This document shows positions 12,501 to 21,527 of a stretch of 64,000 bases of DNA, piece by piece. The notes beneath the pieces were generated by a model that was given only the letters and a program-made list of their open reading frames with translations, ran no database searches and was not told the DNA's origin. Positions within the stretch are counted from its first letter, which is position 1; the number at the start of each line of letters is the position of its first letter. The position numbers and the translations under genes are program-made. This DNA is from Patiria pectinifera (taxonomy: Eukaryota > Echinodermata > Asteroidea > Valvatida > Asterinidae): assembly GCA_029964075.1 (NCBI GenBank), contig CM057144.1, positions 14,593,281 through 14,657,280 of the forward strand. Reading direction: 5' to 3'.

Positions 12501-13869
12501 ATTTAACCATAATTGTTTTAAGAATTGATTATAGGGAATGAATATGTGCTTGGCCGGTTCTTAATACTATGTGGAAATCGGTTGGAGTTTGGGTGCTGAT
12601 AATGACCCCAACCGAAGGCTCCAAAAGAAAAGAAAAGAAGTAAAAAGTTTAAATTTCCAACGGTTTTTTTCAATAATTTTATTTCACATTTTTCGAAACA
12701 CCCCTCCAGCTATGCTATGATATGGCCTTCTCGCGAGTAGTCGTGAACAGTTCCTTAGCTGGAGATTGGCGCGTGCGTCGCGTGTCACTGCGTGATGTGG
12801 TGCAGAACGCAGCTGTGCCGGTGTAGTGTGAATTTAGGACTATGAAATACTGACTCAAAGGTAGTATATGCCTACATGAGGGTTGTGAACTTTAAAACCA
12901 ACCAGCCGGTCTTTATCTACCGTATAAAACTGGCCATGTGACGGGTTCTCGATCAATAGGAATGTATTTGTGAATGATTTATAATATAAACATTAGGGTG
13001 AGTGGGAATCTATAGTATACTATAAAATTCATGGTTGCATCGATAGGTCTACGTTTTTCTAGCAATCAAGGTATGTTGAATATCAGCTGCAATAAAGCAA
13101 TTAGATATGCTAGCTATAACGATTGATTATTGATTATGGGTTGAGAAGACCCTTGTTTGGGGGAGGGAGTCAATTGAAACTTACTCCGTGCTGATTCTTT
13201 TGCATCTTTGATAACGTCCACGTGCTGTTTCTGTTCCCTGCCGCTGATATTCTCGTGACCCGGGCTGAAGGTAACAAAATTGCTGACAGTGAAGCCGTTA
13301 GTTTCTAGGTCCAGCTTAACAGCGTAGGAGGTCGTCTGCCAAACGTTCTCACTGGAGGTCAGAATGACAGCCCGCCCCCAGCCGTAACTGCTCATGATCC
13401 GGCTGAACATGGGCGCCATCTTGGTGTAGGGCCCCACCGTCCGCGCGAAGGTGTTGTAGTCGTCCTTGTTAGACAGCTGCAGGCTGGAGCAGCCCCAGGA
13501 GATCATGGGAAGGTTCCAGGCCGAGGCCAGCAGGCCGGCCGGCTCGCATACCACGTCGCAGCCGCCGCCGATAAAGGCGTGCAGCCGTCGGACATTCAGC
13601 CACAAGTTGACGGCTTCGTACAGCCCGACTTTGCTAACGCAACGGGTGTCGTTCCAGATGAAGGTCAAGTTGCGGCCAGGCAGGAGGCTCTGATCCCGGT
13701 TGACGTTGTCTACCGCCACGGTCATAGCACCGGCAATGTACCTGCCCACCGGCCACTGCCCGCTGAACGGCAGCAAGAGTCCTAAGACAATATCCTCGTG
13801 GTCATCAGACCCAACACAAATAAAGCACAGTATTGAAGGTACCAGCATCAGCAACGCAAACTTCCCCAT
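361..13869 (-). CDS. Receptor (membrane) guanylate cyclase, natriuretic peptide receptor-like; 17 exons, 3' end outside window
   Basis: Converts GTP to cGMP on binding an extracellular peptide; acts in the plasma membrane as a dimer. Joining 17 exons gives about 968 residues with every intron phase matching. Domains in order: signal peptide 1-20; extracellular receptor-family ligand-binding region about 25-445, with Cys77/104/108/127 and Asn-glycosylation sites at 67, 73, 207 and 379; membrane helix 451-476; kinase-homology domain about 495-795 with VAIK (Lys556), HGRLKSSN at 647-654 instead of HRD, and DYG at 667-669; dimerisation helix about 800-845; cyclase domain from 846 with SDIVGF (Asp872) and ETIGD (Asp916), the two metal aspartates of the family. 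Family members are about 1050-1130 residues, so roughly the last 100 (rest of cyclase domain and tail) are missing at the left edge. Start: the ATG at 13869 opens a good signal peptide, and an in-frame stop lies upstream. The exact ligand and paralogue cannot be told; natriuretic-type and echinoderm sperm-activating-peptide receptors share this plan. Confidence 0.95.
797..865 (-). CDS. Receptor guanylate cyclase exon 16 (cyclase domain)
   Basis: Residues 888-910, [20 protein letters not shown] and IYK, a highly conserved helix. The acceptor is TTGACAG and the donor GTGAGT, 23 codons in phase 0. Confidence 0.95.
1149..1272 (-). CDS. Receptor guanylate cyclase exon 15 (first metal-binding segment of cyclase domain)
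   Basis: Residues 846-887. [12 protein letters not shown] leads to [18 protein letters not shown]. Asp872 in SDIVGF is one of the two metal-binding aspartates of class III cyclases. The acceptor is ATTAG and the donor GTAATG. Confidence 0.95.
1608..1748 (-). CDS. Receptor guanylate cyclase exon 14 (dimerisation helix)
   Basis: Residues 799-846. [20 protein letters not shown] and the following [20 protein letters not shown] form the conserved coiled coil that pairs the two cyclase domains; the exon ends in MLP. The acceptor is CTACACAG and the donor GTACAG. Confidence 0.95.
2525..2699 (-). CDS. Receptor guanylate cyclase exon 13 (end of kinase-homology domain)
   Basis: Residues 741-799. [18 protein letters not shown] and [19 protein letters not shown] are the last helices of the pseudokinase; the CWAE-P-RP motif is typical. 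The acceptor is CTCTAG and the donor GTGAGT. Confidence 0.94.
2853..3249. repeat. Fold-back MITE with minisatellite arms (intron 12)
   Basis: The ends are inverted repeats: CACTCTAAAAAGTCCCAG at 2853-2870 and its near-perfect complement at 3232-3249. Between them lie about 20-bp units of the type GGTCAAAATGACACTTTTCC. They run in one orientation on the left half and the opposite on the right half, so the whole element can fold on itself. The same unit builds the arrays in intron 6. Confidence 0.75.
3414..3563 (-). CDS. Receptor guanylate cyclase exon 12 (APE segment)
   Basis: Residues 691-741: [10 protein letters not shown], then the insert [20 protein letters not shown], the conserved core of the kinase C-lobe. 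The acceptor is TTCTGTAG; the donor GTCAGG at 3413-3408 was chosen because it joins K-EIVTAV in frame. Confidence 0.92.
3740..3888. repeat. G-rich hAT-like fragment (intron 11)
   Basis: Starts CAGTGGCGAAAATCTGTG, the same terminal CAGTGGCG seen on the complete element at 21160, followed by long G runs. No matching right end or target duplication was found, so this is a fragment or one-ended copy. Confidence 0.45.
4563..4731 (-). CDS. Receptor guanylate cyclase exon 11 (pseudo-catalytic loop)
   Basis: Residues 635-691. [12 protein letters not shown] takes the place of the kinase HRDxKxxN loop and LTDYG that of DFG. Loss of the catalytic aspartate is normal for the regulatory pseudokinase of receptor cyclases; the asparagine usual in vertebrates (HGNLK) is an arginine here. 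The acceptor is TTGTAG and the donor GTATGC. Confidence 0.94.
5516..5587 (-). CDS. Receptor guanylate cyclase exon 10 (kinase-homology domain)
   Basis: Residues 611-634, [20 protein letters not shown] and DICK, aligning with the DILENESITLDW segment of vertebrate receptors. The acceptor is TTGCAG and the donor GTATGT, 24 codons in phase 0. Confidence 0.92.
6630..6734 (-). CDS. Receptor guanylate cyclase exon 9 (kinase-homology domain)
   Basis: Residues 576-610: [20 protein letters not shown], then [13 protein letters not shown], the hinge region of the pseudokinase. The acceptor is CAACAG and the donor GTGAGC, 35 codons in phase 0. Confidence 0.93.
6949..7168. repeat. MITE-like element in intron 8
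   Basis: About 220 bp, bounded by TTAACCCC (6949) and GGGGTTAA (7161), GC-richer than its surroundings and holding several short internal inverted repeats (for example CAGCAGCTGTGG / CCACAGCTGG). Non-coding. Confidence 0.45.
7242..7319 (-). CDS. Receptor guanylate cyclase exon 8 (VAIK strand of kinase-homology domain)
   Basis: Residues 550-575, [20 protein letters not shown] onward. It keeps the ATP-contacting lysine (Lys556) of the kinase fold. The acceptor is TCGAAG and the donor GTAGGT. The exon is exactly 26 codons in phase 0. Confidence 0.92.
8025..8135 (-). CDS. Receptor guanylate cyclase exon 7 (Ser/Thr-rich N-terminus of kinase-homology domain)
   Basis: Residues 513-549, rich in Ser, Gly and Thr, ending FCEYALYK, which matches the AYYKG lead-in to the nucleotide-binding strand. 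Vertebrate receptors have their regulatory phosphorylation cluster here, so the Ser/Thr-rich stretch may serve the same role (inference). Two AG acceptors lie 6 bases apart (exon start 8135 or 8141), so a Ser-Gln insertion is possible. Confidence 0.88.
8297..8628. repeat. Minisatellite array with fold-back-element end (intron 6, copy 1)
   Basis: About 15 degenerate units of the form AAGTGTCATTTTGACCCGG, ending in GGGTCAAATCTGACCCGGGA and CTTTTAAGAATG. The same unit builds the complete fold-back element in intron 12; here one terminal half seems lost. Confidence 0.75.
8646..8693 (-). pseudogene. Duplicated 3' fragment of guanylate cyclase exon 6
   Basis: These 48 bases match 9232-9279 with three mismatches. 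The copy includes the GTAAGG splice donor and the last 39 coding bases of exon 6, then breaks into the minisatellite at 8694. It has no acceptor and lacks the first two thirds of the exon, so it is unlikely to be spliced. Confidence 0.85.
8694..8846. repeat. Minisatellite array (intron 6, copy 2)
   Basis: Repeats the right-hand part of the array at 8480-8628 almost unit for unit, including the terminal CAAATCTGACCCGGGACTTT. With the exon fragment this points to a segmental tandem duplication. Confidence 0.75.
9241..9346 (-). CDS. Receptor guanylate cyclase exon 6 (juxtamembrane, start of kinase-homology domain)
   Basis: Residues 477-512. Starts with the basic stop-transfer [10 protein letters not shown], then [13 protein letters not shown], equivalent to the WRVRWEDV region of vertebrate receptors. 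The acceptor is TTTCAAG and the donor GTAAGG. Its last 39 bases plus the donor are also present as a damaged copy at 8646-8693. Confidence 0.92.
9907..9985 (-). CDS. Receptor guanylate cyclase exon 5 (transmembrane helix)
   Basis: A short 79-base exon, residues 451-477, made almost wholly of hydrophobic residues ([20 protein letters not shown]), i.e. the single membrane span. The acceptor is TTCCAG and the donor GTAAGT. It falls between the ectodomain and the basic stop-transfer RRVKRE of exon 6, as expected for a type I receptor. Confidence 0.92.
10436..10663 (-). CDS. Receptor guanylate cyclase exon 4 (membrane-proximal ectodomain)
   Basis: Residues 375-451. [18 protein letters not shown] is the family signature near the end of the ligand domain. 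The exon ends in the juxtamembrane ECGWDNEFC, whose Cys439 and Cys446 probably form the small membrane-proximal loop. The acceptor is ACGCAG; the donor was taken as GTAATC at 10435-10430, chosen because it keeps frame with the membrane exon. Confidence 0.9.
10781..11031 (-). mobile_element. tRNA-derived SINE, minus orientation (5'-truncated head)
   Basis: Reading on the minus strand, a B-box-like GGGTTCGAGCC near 11017 is followed by a body containing GGGTACCTGTGAGGG and a tail of AAT/ATT trinucleotides at 10781-10805. The body and tail match the SINE at 41858. Located in intron 3 of the guanylate cyclase gene. Confidence 0.65.
11329..11464 (-). CDS. Receptor guanylate cyclase exon 3 (ectodomain)
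   Basis: Residues 330-375. Contains [18 protein letters not shown], the well conserved helix of family ectodomains, then [15 protein letters not shown], the usual lead-in to the final lobe. The acceptor is TTCACAG and the donor GTGAAC, after one base of the next codon. Confidence 0.93.
12052..12353 (-). CDS. Receptor guanylate cyclase exon 2 (ectodomain)
   Basis: Residues 229-329, middle of the ligand-binding domain, starting [16 protein letters not shown]. The acceptor TGTAG precedes 12353 and the donor GTGAGT follows 12052. It carries the acidic linker [18 protein letters not shown], which aligns with the second lobe of natriuretic peptide receptors. Confidence 0.92.
12548..12640. repeat. 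Dispersed repeat, copy in intron 1
   Basis: Shares GCTTGGCCGGTT, then CGGTTGGAG, GTGCTGATAAT and the ACCGAAGGC segment, in the same order, with 32934-33050. Ends in an AAAAG-rich tail. Class unknown. Confidence 0.55.
13185..13869 (-). CDS. Receptor guanylate cyclase exon 1 (signal peptide and N-terminal ectodomain)
   Basis: Encodes residues 1-228 plus one base. The hydrophobic start ([20 protein letters not shown]) is a signal peptide. The following [11 protein letters not shown] opens the periplasmic-binding-protein-like ligand fold. Cys104 and Cys108 sit in [12 protein letters not shown], a conserved disulfide region of this family. The donor is GTAAGT at 13184-13179. A GTG-initiated extension to 13923 is possible on paper but would put 18 extra residues before the signal peptide, so the ATG at 13869 is preferred. 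Confidence 0.93.
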
Positions 13870-16017
13870 GCTGCTCTCTGGTCCAAAATAATCCTTTCCA
13901 AAAACACTCCTCCAAAATAACACCTTAAATTACAATACCTTTGTTGCAGTTCTCACAAATGACATCCGATATCGTTCTTCACCTGTAAGATCCTCAACTT
14001 GAGCGGTGATTTCTCATTGTGGTATTCCGTCCTGTTGCCATCGGCGACAAAGCATCCCTCCATCTTGCGATAAAATGCTTGCAACAATGACACGGGAATA
14101 CGATACTAGGGGAGCGCGTGCCTGACCGAAGACGCACAATCACGCACTTTACGCTCACCCTCTGCTCCGTCCCAGCCCACCACCGCTCTCCTCCTCGAAA
14201 AGTAGGTCACACACTGTTTACCAGATCTTCAAAGATGAAACCCACTCGGAGAGTTTCTACGGCAGGAGGACGGCCAGCACGAAAGACGTGCATTTGCTCC
14301 CAATTGTAGGAAAAACATGTCTTTCCCGTCCATAGTCTAGCAGGTCAATTATCCGGCCAGCTCAGCTGGAAGATTTGAATCCTCCAGATAAACGATCGGG
14401 GAGGGCGATGCTGCAATGAAAACAGAATACACTCTCAATAATGGATATTTGATAGGAAGACCAAAATCTGCGTTTGACATTAGACGACGAATTTAAAAAG
14501 AAAACACCACAAACAGAGGCTGAAGAGATAAATGCAGTTTCTTGATCAGTGTTTCCGAGGCCAGGATTTGTGGAAGATGGGCATGCATACAGATCTTATG
14601 TGGTGTTGTTTGGTAAAGAGAGGGTTCTGAGCAATTTCAATTTAGTAAGAATGAATACACAAACTGTTTACTCATGCCGATCTGTGCGATAAAGAAAGCG
14701 TCGCCCTCTACTTAACTCCACCCTAACGCATATTGGTCTCTTATTATTTCGTCATCACTAAACAAGTGTTTCTGAAATGCTCCTTGATTGTTAATTTACC
14801 AGATTTTACCAAGGATCCAGGGAGGCGCCTACTCTTGTACAGCCTTCTTGATTTTCCCAAAATTCGAGGAGAGGTTGAACCATTCGTTGTTACTTATTAA
14901 AACATGTTTGTTATGTGTCAAAATAATTCGCAAGTTATACGATTGACGCGTATAGTTAGAGGCAAACACATTCTGTTTTTGAGTTACCTTGCCTTCATGT
15001 TATGACAGCATTACCATGTGATCCTCAAGTGATCAGGTCAATCGATTTTTTGTCATAATTACTCGCACGAAGCAATACACACATTTCCCAGACACAAAAG
15101 TGTATGCCCTAGTTATAAGGACCTTGGTGAAATGAATAAAAAAAAACCTTCAAATCCAATTGGAATGAACATTGACTGGGTATGTGATCCACCACCAATT
15201 ACTCGCGATGCCAAGCTGACGGAAATTTTAATTTAAAAATGACAAGCGCGGATTGAAATGTTATCAATGCAGGAAGCTGCCAAGGTTTTCACGCGAAGGC
15301 TAGGTCCAAACTATCACCAATAGAAATACGATAATTCCGCAATGATTAAGGCCAATGCTGACGTTTGTATGGCTCTTGCCATAGGCGGATAACCATTCCA
15401 CATGTTCACTGAATGATTTACAATATATGCTGTCATCCTTCTTCCGTGTGTCGTTTTGTGATTGATCATGGTGGAGATGGATTAGCTACTCGATCTATAG
15501 AATGTCACTTAAAGATTAATATTGTCAGGCTACAAACGGAAATGTGAGTGTAAGTGCCAGTGACGCAAGGTTATACGTTTCATTAAGAGACAAAATATAC
15601 TGATTTGCGAAATGTTCTGTGATAATAAACACACAACATCAATAGATGTACAAAACAACGGACGATTCATCTTTTTACAACTACAGTATGATATCATTAA
15701 TAACCAAAACGGTTGCCTAAAATGCACGAATGTTCACATGTTTCTAGAAGGCCTTATTTCTTGATGGAATTTTAAATCGGTTATGGAAACTATCATACTA
15801 TATTTATCTCCTTATTAGATTACGTTGATGAAAGGCAAAACCCGATAGTGCAGTATATTCTTTAATGTATTTAAAGGTCTGTGTGGTCACATTTTAATAT
15901 TTATTTGGGCTGAATAAATGTTTCAAGAAGGCGGTGAAGGTGAAGATCCTACAGATTCCTTTTTCAGAACAGTACCAAATAATTTAGCAACAAATCTGAT
16001 CATGTTTCAGCGTACTG
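13870..16017. other. Upstream region of the guanylate cyclase gene; no coding exon seen
   Basis: Should hold the promoter and 5' untranslated region on the minus strand. I see no TATA box, initiator or non-coding exon that I can support, and no recognisable repeat. Confidence 0.5.
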
Positions 16018-16530
16018 TACAGGGTGAGTTAAAAACCGAAACCCAAATGTCGGGACCATTGTTTTAGTGAAATTCTGCATGTAGCACTTTTAAAATCTAG
16101 GATATGAAAGCTCAGTTCATAAGCTTTCTTTTAGTACAAAAATCATTCATATCACCCATGTACTTTTCAAGTTGCCGAATTTTAAACACAACCGCCGTTT
16201 TAAAGTTCTGTCCACAGATCACAAAAAGGTTAGCCATCTTTTAACAAAACGAAAACAAATCACATCGGGATGTGGGTGAATTGTTTTCGTTTTGCAGAAA
16301 GAACGCACACTTTTTTTGTAATCCGTGGACAGAATTTTACACGTGTTTAAAATGTCCGTCACTTACAAAGTACATTAATGATTTGAATGATTCTTGTACT
16401 ATAATAAAAGAAAGCTTATGAATTGGGCTTTCATATCCTAGATCTTTTACTAAGTGCTAGACGCAGAACTTCACTAACACAATAATTCCGAGATTTGGGT
16501 TTGGTTTTTTATTTTTTGACTCGCCCTTTA
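16018..16530. mobile_element. Palindromic Tc1/mariner-like MITE
   Basis: Begins TA-CAGGGTGAGTTAAAAACC and ends with the complement (GACTCGCCCTT-TA). The left arm (to about 16260) is repeated inverted in the right arm, for example CATAAGCTTTCTTTTAGTAC and, inverted, GTACTATAATAAAAGAAAGC. TA at both edges fits the TA target duplication of Tc1/mariner. No transposase. Confidence 0.8.
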
Positions 16531-17095
16531 TATGTGAGAGCCTTTACCCAGCCTCAGATGCTTAAAATTATTTCTCATTTTTTTCAGATATGGATGTGAA
16601 GTGTCTCAAGTGCTCGGGTTGAAGATGACTCAATTACTGCATGCCGAAGTCCAAATACACTTATTAACGTCGAATAACATTCAAACACAGGGGGAATTGG
16701 AGACAGCCCGTCCTGGGTGAAAAAAAAAACCCAGGAACATACTCACGACGCCGGTTTAGGTTGCGCCACAGTGAAGGAAATTACGGACGTGCTGTTATTT
16801 ATCATGTTCCATTAGTCATTATGGCCTACTCGTCTCCAGCATTGTTGAGCGAAATGTCACTTGATTTCGACGGGAAGATGCGTTATTCATCAAATGTTGT
16901 GTTCCAATTTACATTTAGGGCCTACTCTCGCCAGGAGGTCGCCAAAATGTTCGTGCTCTTGACTGTGCAGCGAACATTTTCATGTTTTCAAAGATTTATG
17001 GGTTACACGATTAGTCAAGTAAGAATTGACCTGAAATATTCCAAACCCTGACATTTTAGTTAACAACCGAATGTTTCGAAATGATCTCTTAGGAT

Positions 17096-17430
17096 GTGGG
17101 CCAACGCATTTGTGTTCATGCATGTGTGACGTGATTGTGCCCTGTAATTTCCGGAAGGAGTAGTGTTTTCAGTACAAACATCAGGTTTTTGTCCAAAGTG
17201 ACCCAATTTTCCAGGACTGCATCAATGGGTAGGCGGTCAGTGGAGACCTATTAAAGTGAACAACAGAGGGCCGGGCCTGAGGGAGGAGTCCATACCCGGG
17301 CTTGAGGTGCTAGGCGATTTATAGCCATGCAAGGTTGTTGCTGGCGCTTGTTACTAACTAACTAACTGACCAACCAACTAACGGAGAGACATGAGGATTT
17401 GTTGAGCTGCTTTTTCACAGCTAAAAAAAA
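17096..17430. repeat. Dispersed repeat R1, copy 1
   Basis: Shares GGGCCAACG, CATGCATGTGT, GTGATTGTGCC, GGAAGGAGT and a terminal GAGCTGC...CAGCTAAAAA block, in order, with 18892-19212. Also contains a TAACTAACTAACTGACCAAC microsatellite-like tract. Confidence 0.65.
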
Positions 17431-18555
17431 AACACCTGTATGGTTCCCATGGACATATACAGAAAATTCAACCTTTTTCCTTGGGGACGTGATTTTTAAG
17501 CTCTGAAAAATGCCAATTTCTGCAGCCGAAATATGATGATGGCAATGATTAAATGACAATAACGATGACGACAACGAAGTTTTTAAAAATGCATTTTCCG
17601 TTATTTTGGTCATAATTTTCATTGAGTGTGCGCCCTTGCCATTACATATATTTTAAGTTGAAAACTTGTAAGAATCCTGCCCGACTATTCAAAGGGTATA
17701 GGATTTCCCGTAGCGGCGGAAATACATGCCTTTCAATATATATTGTACATTCTTTTTGTTTTGTTTTTAAATTAATTAACATATTTCTCTGAGGTTGATT
17801 TTGGTTGAATTGTTCTGGGAGATAGCTGGAGTCCCAATCAACACATTGCAGCCAAAACGTGCCTATTAACTTAAAATGTTAGGGTTCTCGTCCGTTTCGT
17901 GCTGGACAAGATATCCAGTTACATTTAACAGAGATGTTGACAAACCGTGTTTGTTCACATCTGCCTCGGCCACGAATGTCCAGCAGTGAATAAGGCCATC
18001 GGATTATTAGCAAAGCTGTCAACATCAGAATGGCGCCGCACAAAATGCATACCAAGAAACTAGGCCGCACGACAGCACGCCTTCTTAAAGCAACGTTATC
18101 AAAACGAAATACAGTATGAGTGGATTCAAGAGCTGGCACTCGGACAGGCCGTATTTTTTGAGGACCGAAGTTCCATTAAAATCTCCTGCCCGTATAATTG
18201 CAAGAAAACCTCCAACGTTTTAAGGGCCATGTGGAATTATAATTATGTCATGCTTTTTAATGATCTTTGCAACCATTATCGGGTCGTGGGAAACGCGTGC
18301 AAGCCCACTCGAAACTGTGCCTTAATGAATGTACTGTACAGGATCACTGAAAATATTGTTTTTTAAATCAAATTTGAAGGCAGGAGCATTTGTTTTCGTG
18401 TATTTTGCTATTTTGAAGTTTCATCAGCTCAGTGGATAATACATTTTTTTCTCTAGAAAACAGTGAAAACCATGCAAGACCTTTTGATCACGGAACACGA
18501 TTTCACCAATGGCTTTCTTTACTTCCAACGATCATGTCAACTGACCTATTGTTTG

Positions 18556-18703
18556 GAATAACCGACATTTCTTGATTTCTTCTTAATGACCGTAGGCCTA
18601 CGGATTTATTTCACGGGATGTTTAGTACCAGTCCGATCATTAATGCAAGTAAACTTTTTGATAATAATTAGGTAGGTTACCGTGGGATAAATGCAAATGA
18701 TCC
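18556..18703. repeat. Dispersed repeat R2, copy 1
   Basis: Aligns with 45411-45545 through ACATTTCTTGATT, ACGGGATGTTTAGTACCA, AAGTAAA.TTTTTGATA and ATGCA.ATGATCC. Non-coding, class unknown. Confidence 0.6.
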
Positions 18704-18891
18704 CTTTAAAGGGAAGTCAAATCATTGAATCATTCATATAATTAATGATTTGATACGTTTGATTTTGAAATTCTGTTCAGCGGTTGCCATCTGCGGTAAT
18801 CGATGCCATGTTAACGCGAAAACGTGTCAAATGGAAAACTCGTATTTAAACAAGTAATTTATACAGCAAGCTCGATCGGTTCTCGGAAACT

Positions 18892-19212
18892 GCGGGCCAA
18901 CGAATTCGTGTCCATGCATGTGTCTCGATCGTGATTGTGCCATGTCATTTCTGGAAGGAGTGTTTTGAGTAAGAAACAAAAGCAGGTTTTGACCCCGGTG
19001 AACTCATGATGACCTTTGACCCCAGTTTGGTCATGTGACATGTTGAGGCTGGGCTACTGATACTCTTGACAAAGTCTGGTTGAAATTGGTCCGAAATCGG
19101 TCAACACCTTTAGGAGCAATAGACAATGTCAACGTTTGTTACTAACTTACTAACTAACGGACCAACGGAGAGACCGGATGATTTCTTGAGCTGCTGTCCC
19201 GCAGCTAAAAAG
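18892..19212. repeat. Dispersed repeat R1, copy 2
   Basis: Same orientation as the copy at 17096-17430 and ends in the same short hairpin (AGCTGCTGTCCCGCAGCT), so R1 may be one element family with a defined 3' end. Confidence 0.65.
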
Positions 19213-20471
19213 CGAGTGAAGCTTGTGTCTTCACTCGAAATATCGCACTGAAATGAAAATAGCACAATTGTAAATCGGCGAATTTGTTTTAACAAGAATG
19301 TAAACAATTAGTAGACCTAAGTCATGCACGCTTCACATTTTTATTGGATAAACATAGGTATACCACATTATCTTTTCTCCATGGGCCAAAAAGTGCAGCG
19401 ACAAACTCGTGTGTATTGAAATACTGTAGAGATGAGTCATAAAACGGTTGCTTCGAATCAGAAAAAGGGGGACAAATAATCTTGAACATCTGCACAGCAG
19501 ACGTGATACCGAATACCAGTTATTCGGTTTCTGCTGGACGAGAGCGGTGCTAAATTTACGCAGGGAAAACCCACCATTTCAAACGTCGATGTGCTTTCAA
19601 GGATTGAAGAAAATGACACTCTTTGAAGGATGGTGAACGTACTTCGAGTAATAAAACACGAGGAAAGACGCATGCACGGACAAATTTGATTATCACAAAG
19701 GGTGAAGTTGGAGGACTATGGAGGATAACAGACGTAGATAGGGGAATTACCTTTCGATAGCGCTCGTACTCAATCAACGGAAGTATTCGTTTTATTTATG
19801 AAACATACAGGATTTTCAACGGGAGTTCGTTTCTCCAAGGTTTTGCCCACGTCAACAAAGTACACGCGGGGCCTGGCATTGTTTTCTTTCTCTGAAATCA
19901 ACAAATTGATTATCATCTGCACGAGTCTTAATGGAATTAGTTTGTGAAAGCTGGTTGGGCCCGGATCAAAAACCTCATTTTCTTAATAAAATATGCTGCA
20001 GGCATTTTCTTGTCAACATGTTTGGTGAGTGTTTTGTTTTTCTTCAAACGGAGCTCACATTGATTAAAAGGGTGCAACATTGAGGACGTTTAACCTGTTC
20101 GCTAAATGCTTCGTTATTTTCGAGGCCATTTATTGTACTGGTCGATAGTTTGTTGAGATGGTTGTCGCTTTCTTCAGGGTCACATTGATTAAATTGATGC
20201 GACATTGTGACAGTCAACACGTTCGTTTTGTTTTATAAATTTGGTAAATCTGGCCGAAGAAATTGCAAACTTATCACTCTTGCCAACCTGCGCCTGCTTA
20301 GTTAGCAAAAAGAGTTATTTTTTCTAGTAAACAAACACACATCCAATTTTTGAACTGTTTTTGTGTGAACCACCTTTTGTTTTGAAGAAAATGGCTACTT
20401 TCTATTCTCTTCATTTTTTTTTTAAATTTAAATTGATTTCATTTGTTCGGCTTTACCACGGTAGACCGAGC

Positions 20472-20557
20472 CTGCTTCCGTCCTTATTTTCGGCAGGACT
20501 TTTCCCGCTCTCAAATCCCCGAGAGAAATCGGGAAAATTGTTTTTGGACGGAAGCAG
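20472..20557. repeat. Nested perfect hairpin
   Basis: Outer 12-bp arms CTGCTTCCGTCC (20472-20483) and GGACGGAAGCAG (20546-20557) enclose inner arms TTTTCCCG/CGGGAAAA (20500/20530) and CTCTC/GAGAG (20508/20521). Could be a short fold-back element or a structured RNA; nothing chooses between them. Confidence 0.6.
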
Positions 20558-21159
20558 CCGGACAAAAATAACTCAAAATGGGAAATCGTACTTCGTCACA
20601 AAGCCGAATTAAGCCATTACCTTACGGAGAACGACGTCGTTACAGAAGTGCGTTGATGCTTCTCCGTTCCGTGCTGCACTCGTCAATGTCGAAAGAAGGC
20701 ACAAAATTAACCTAAAAGAAACACGGCCATGGGAAATAGGCTTTTTGTAAACTCGACTAACATCAGCGACTTTAAAGGCCATATAGAAGCTTTTTTTCCC
20801 TGTATGTTTGTGCTTTTTGTGCATGTTTTTTTCGATTGAAGCAAGGTTGCTTTAGGTCATAGAGCAAACATCGAAAACATATGCACAATTTCTGGGGGTT
20901 TCATAAGTCGTAAACTGGATTCCGTTGCTAACAAACATAAAAAATAGGCCCGTTGTCACACTTTTTTCAACCAACTTCCAATATTGTTTTCAAGCAAGCA
21001 AATAACGTTACTCTCCTACCTCCTTGTTTGGAGCCGCCTTTCCATTTGCCCGTTTTTAGTCTTTTTTATATTTGTATGCGTTGCTTAAAGGGCCTTGCAA
21101 TGGATTCTTTAACGCAATCCTTGAAATGTACCTTTGTGTTTATTTTTAATCTTCACATT

Positions 21160-21519
21160 CAGTGGCGTCGCCAAGGGGGGGGGGCAGGGGGGGGGGCACG
21201 TGCCCCCCTGGAAAACCTAGTGCCCCCCAAGTGCCCCCCCCCCCATCTGAGTTTGGGTTGGTAAAAAAAAATTCTGCGCGTTGTTAAAATCATTACCTCA
21301 AAAATAGCAATTTCTGGAGATATCTTCAGATCGAATTTAGCATCAAATGTGGCACCATTTTGCATCTAGCCCATCCCTGTATGCGAAAATTTTCCAAAGG
21401 GCCCTTAGACCCCTCCCCCAGGACGGCGATCCGTATCCACCTAAGTGCCCCCCCCCCCATCAAATGCTGGTGCCCCCCCCCCCTGTGCCCCCAGACTGAA
21501 AAGTCTGGTGACGCCACTG
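21160..21519. mobile_element. Non-autonomous hAT-like element, G-rich, with 8-bp target duplication
   Basis: Terminal inverted repeats CAGTGGCGTCGCCA and TGGTGACGCCACTG, flanked on both sides by TTCACATT (21152-21159 and 21520-21527). An 8-bp duplication and CAGTG ends are typical of hAT. The interior is runs of G and C (GTGCCCCCC units) around a short unique core; no reading frame of note. Confidence 0.88.
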
Positions 21520-21527
21520 TTCACATT

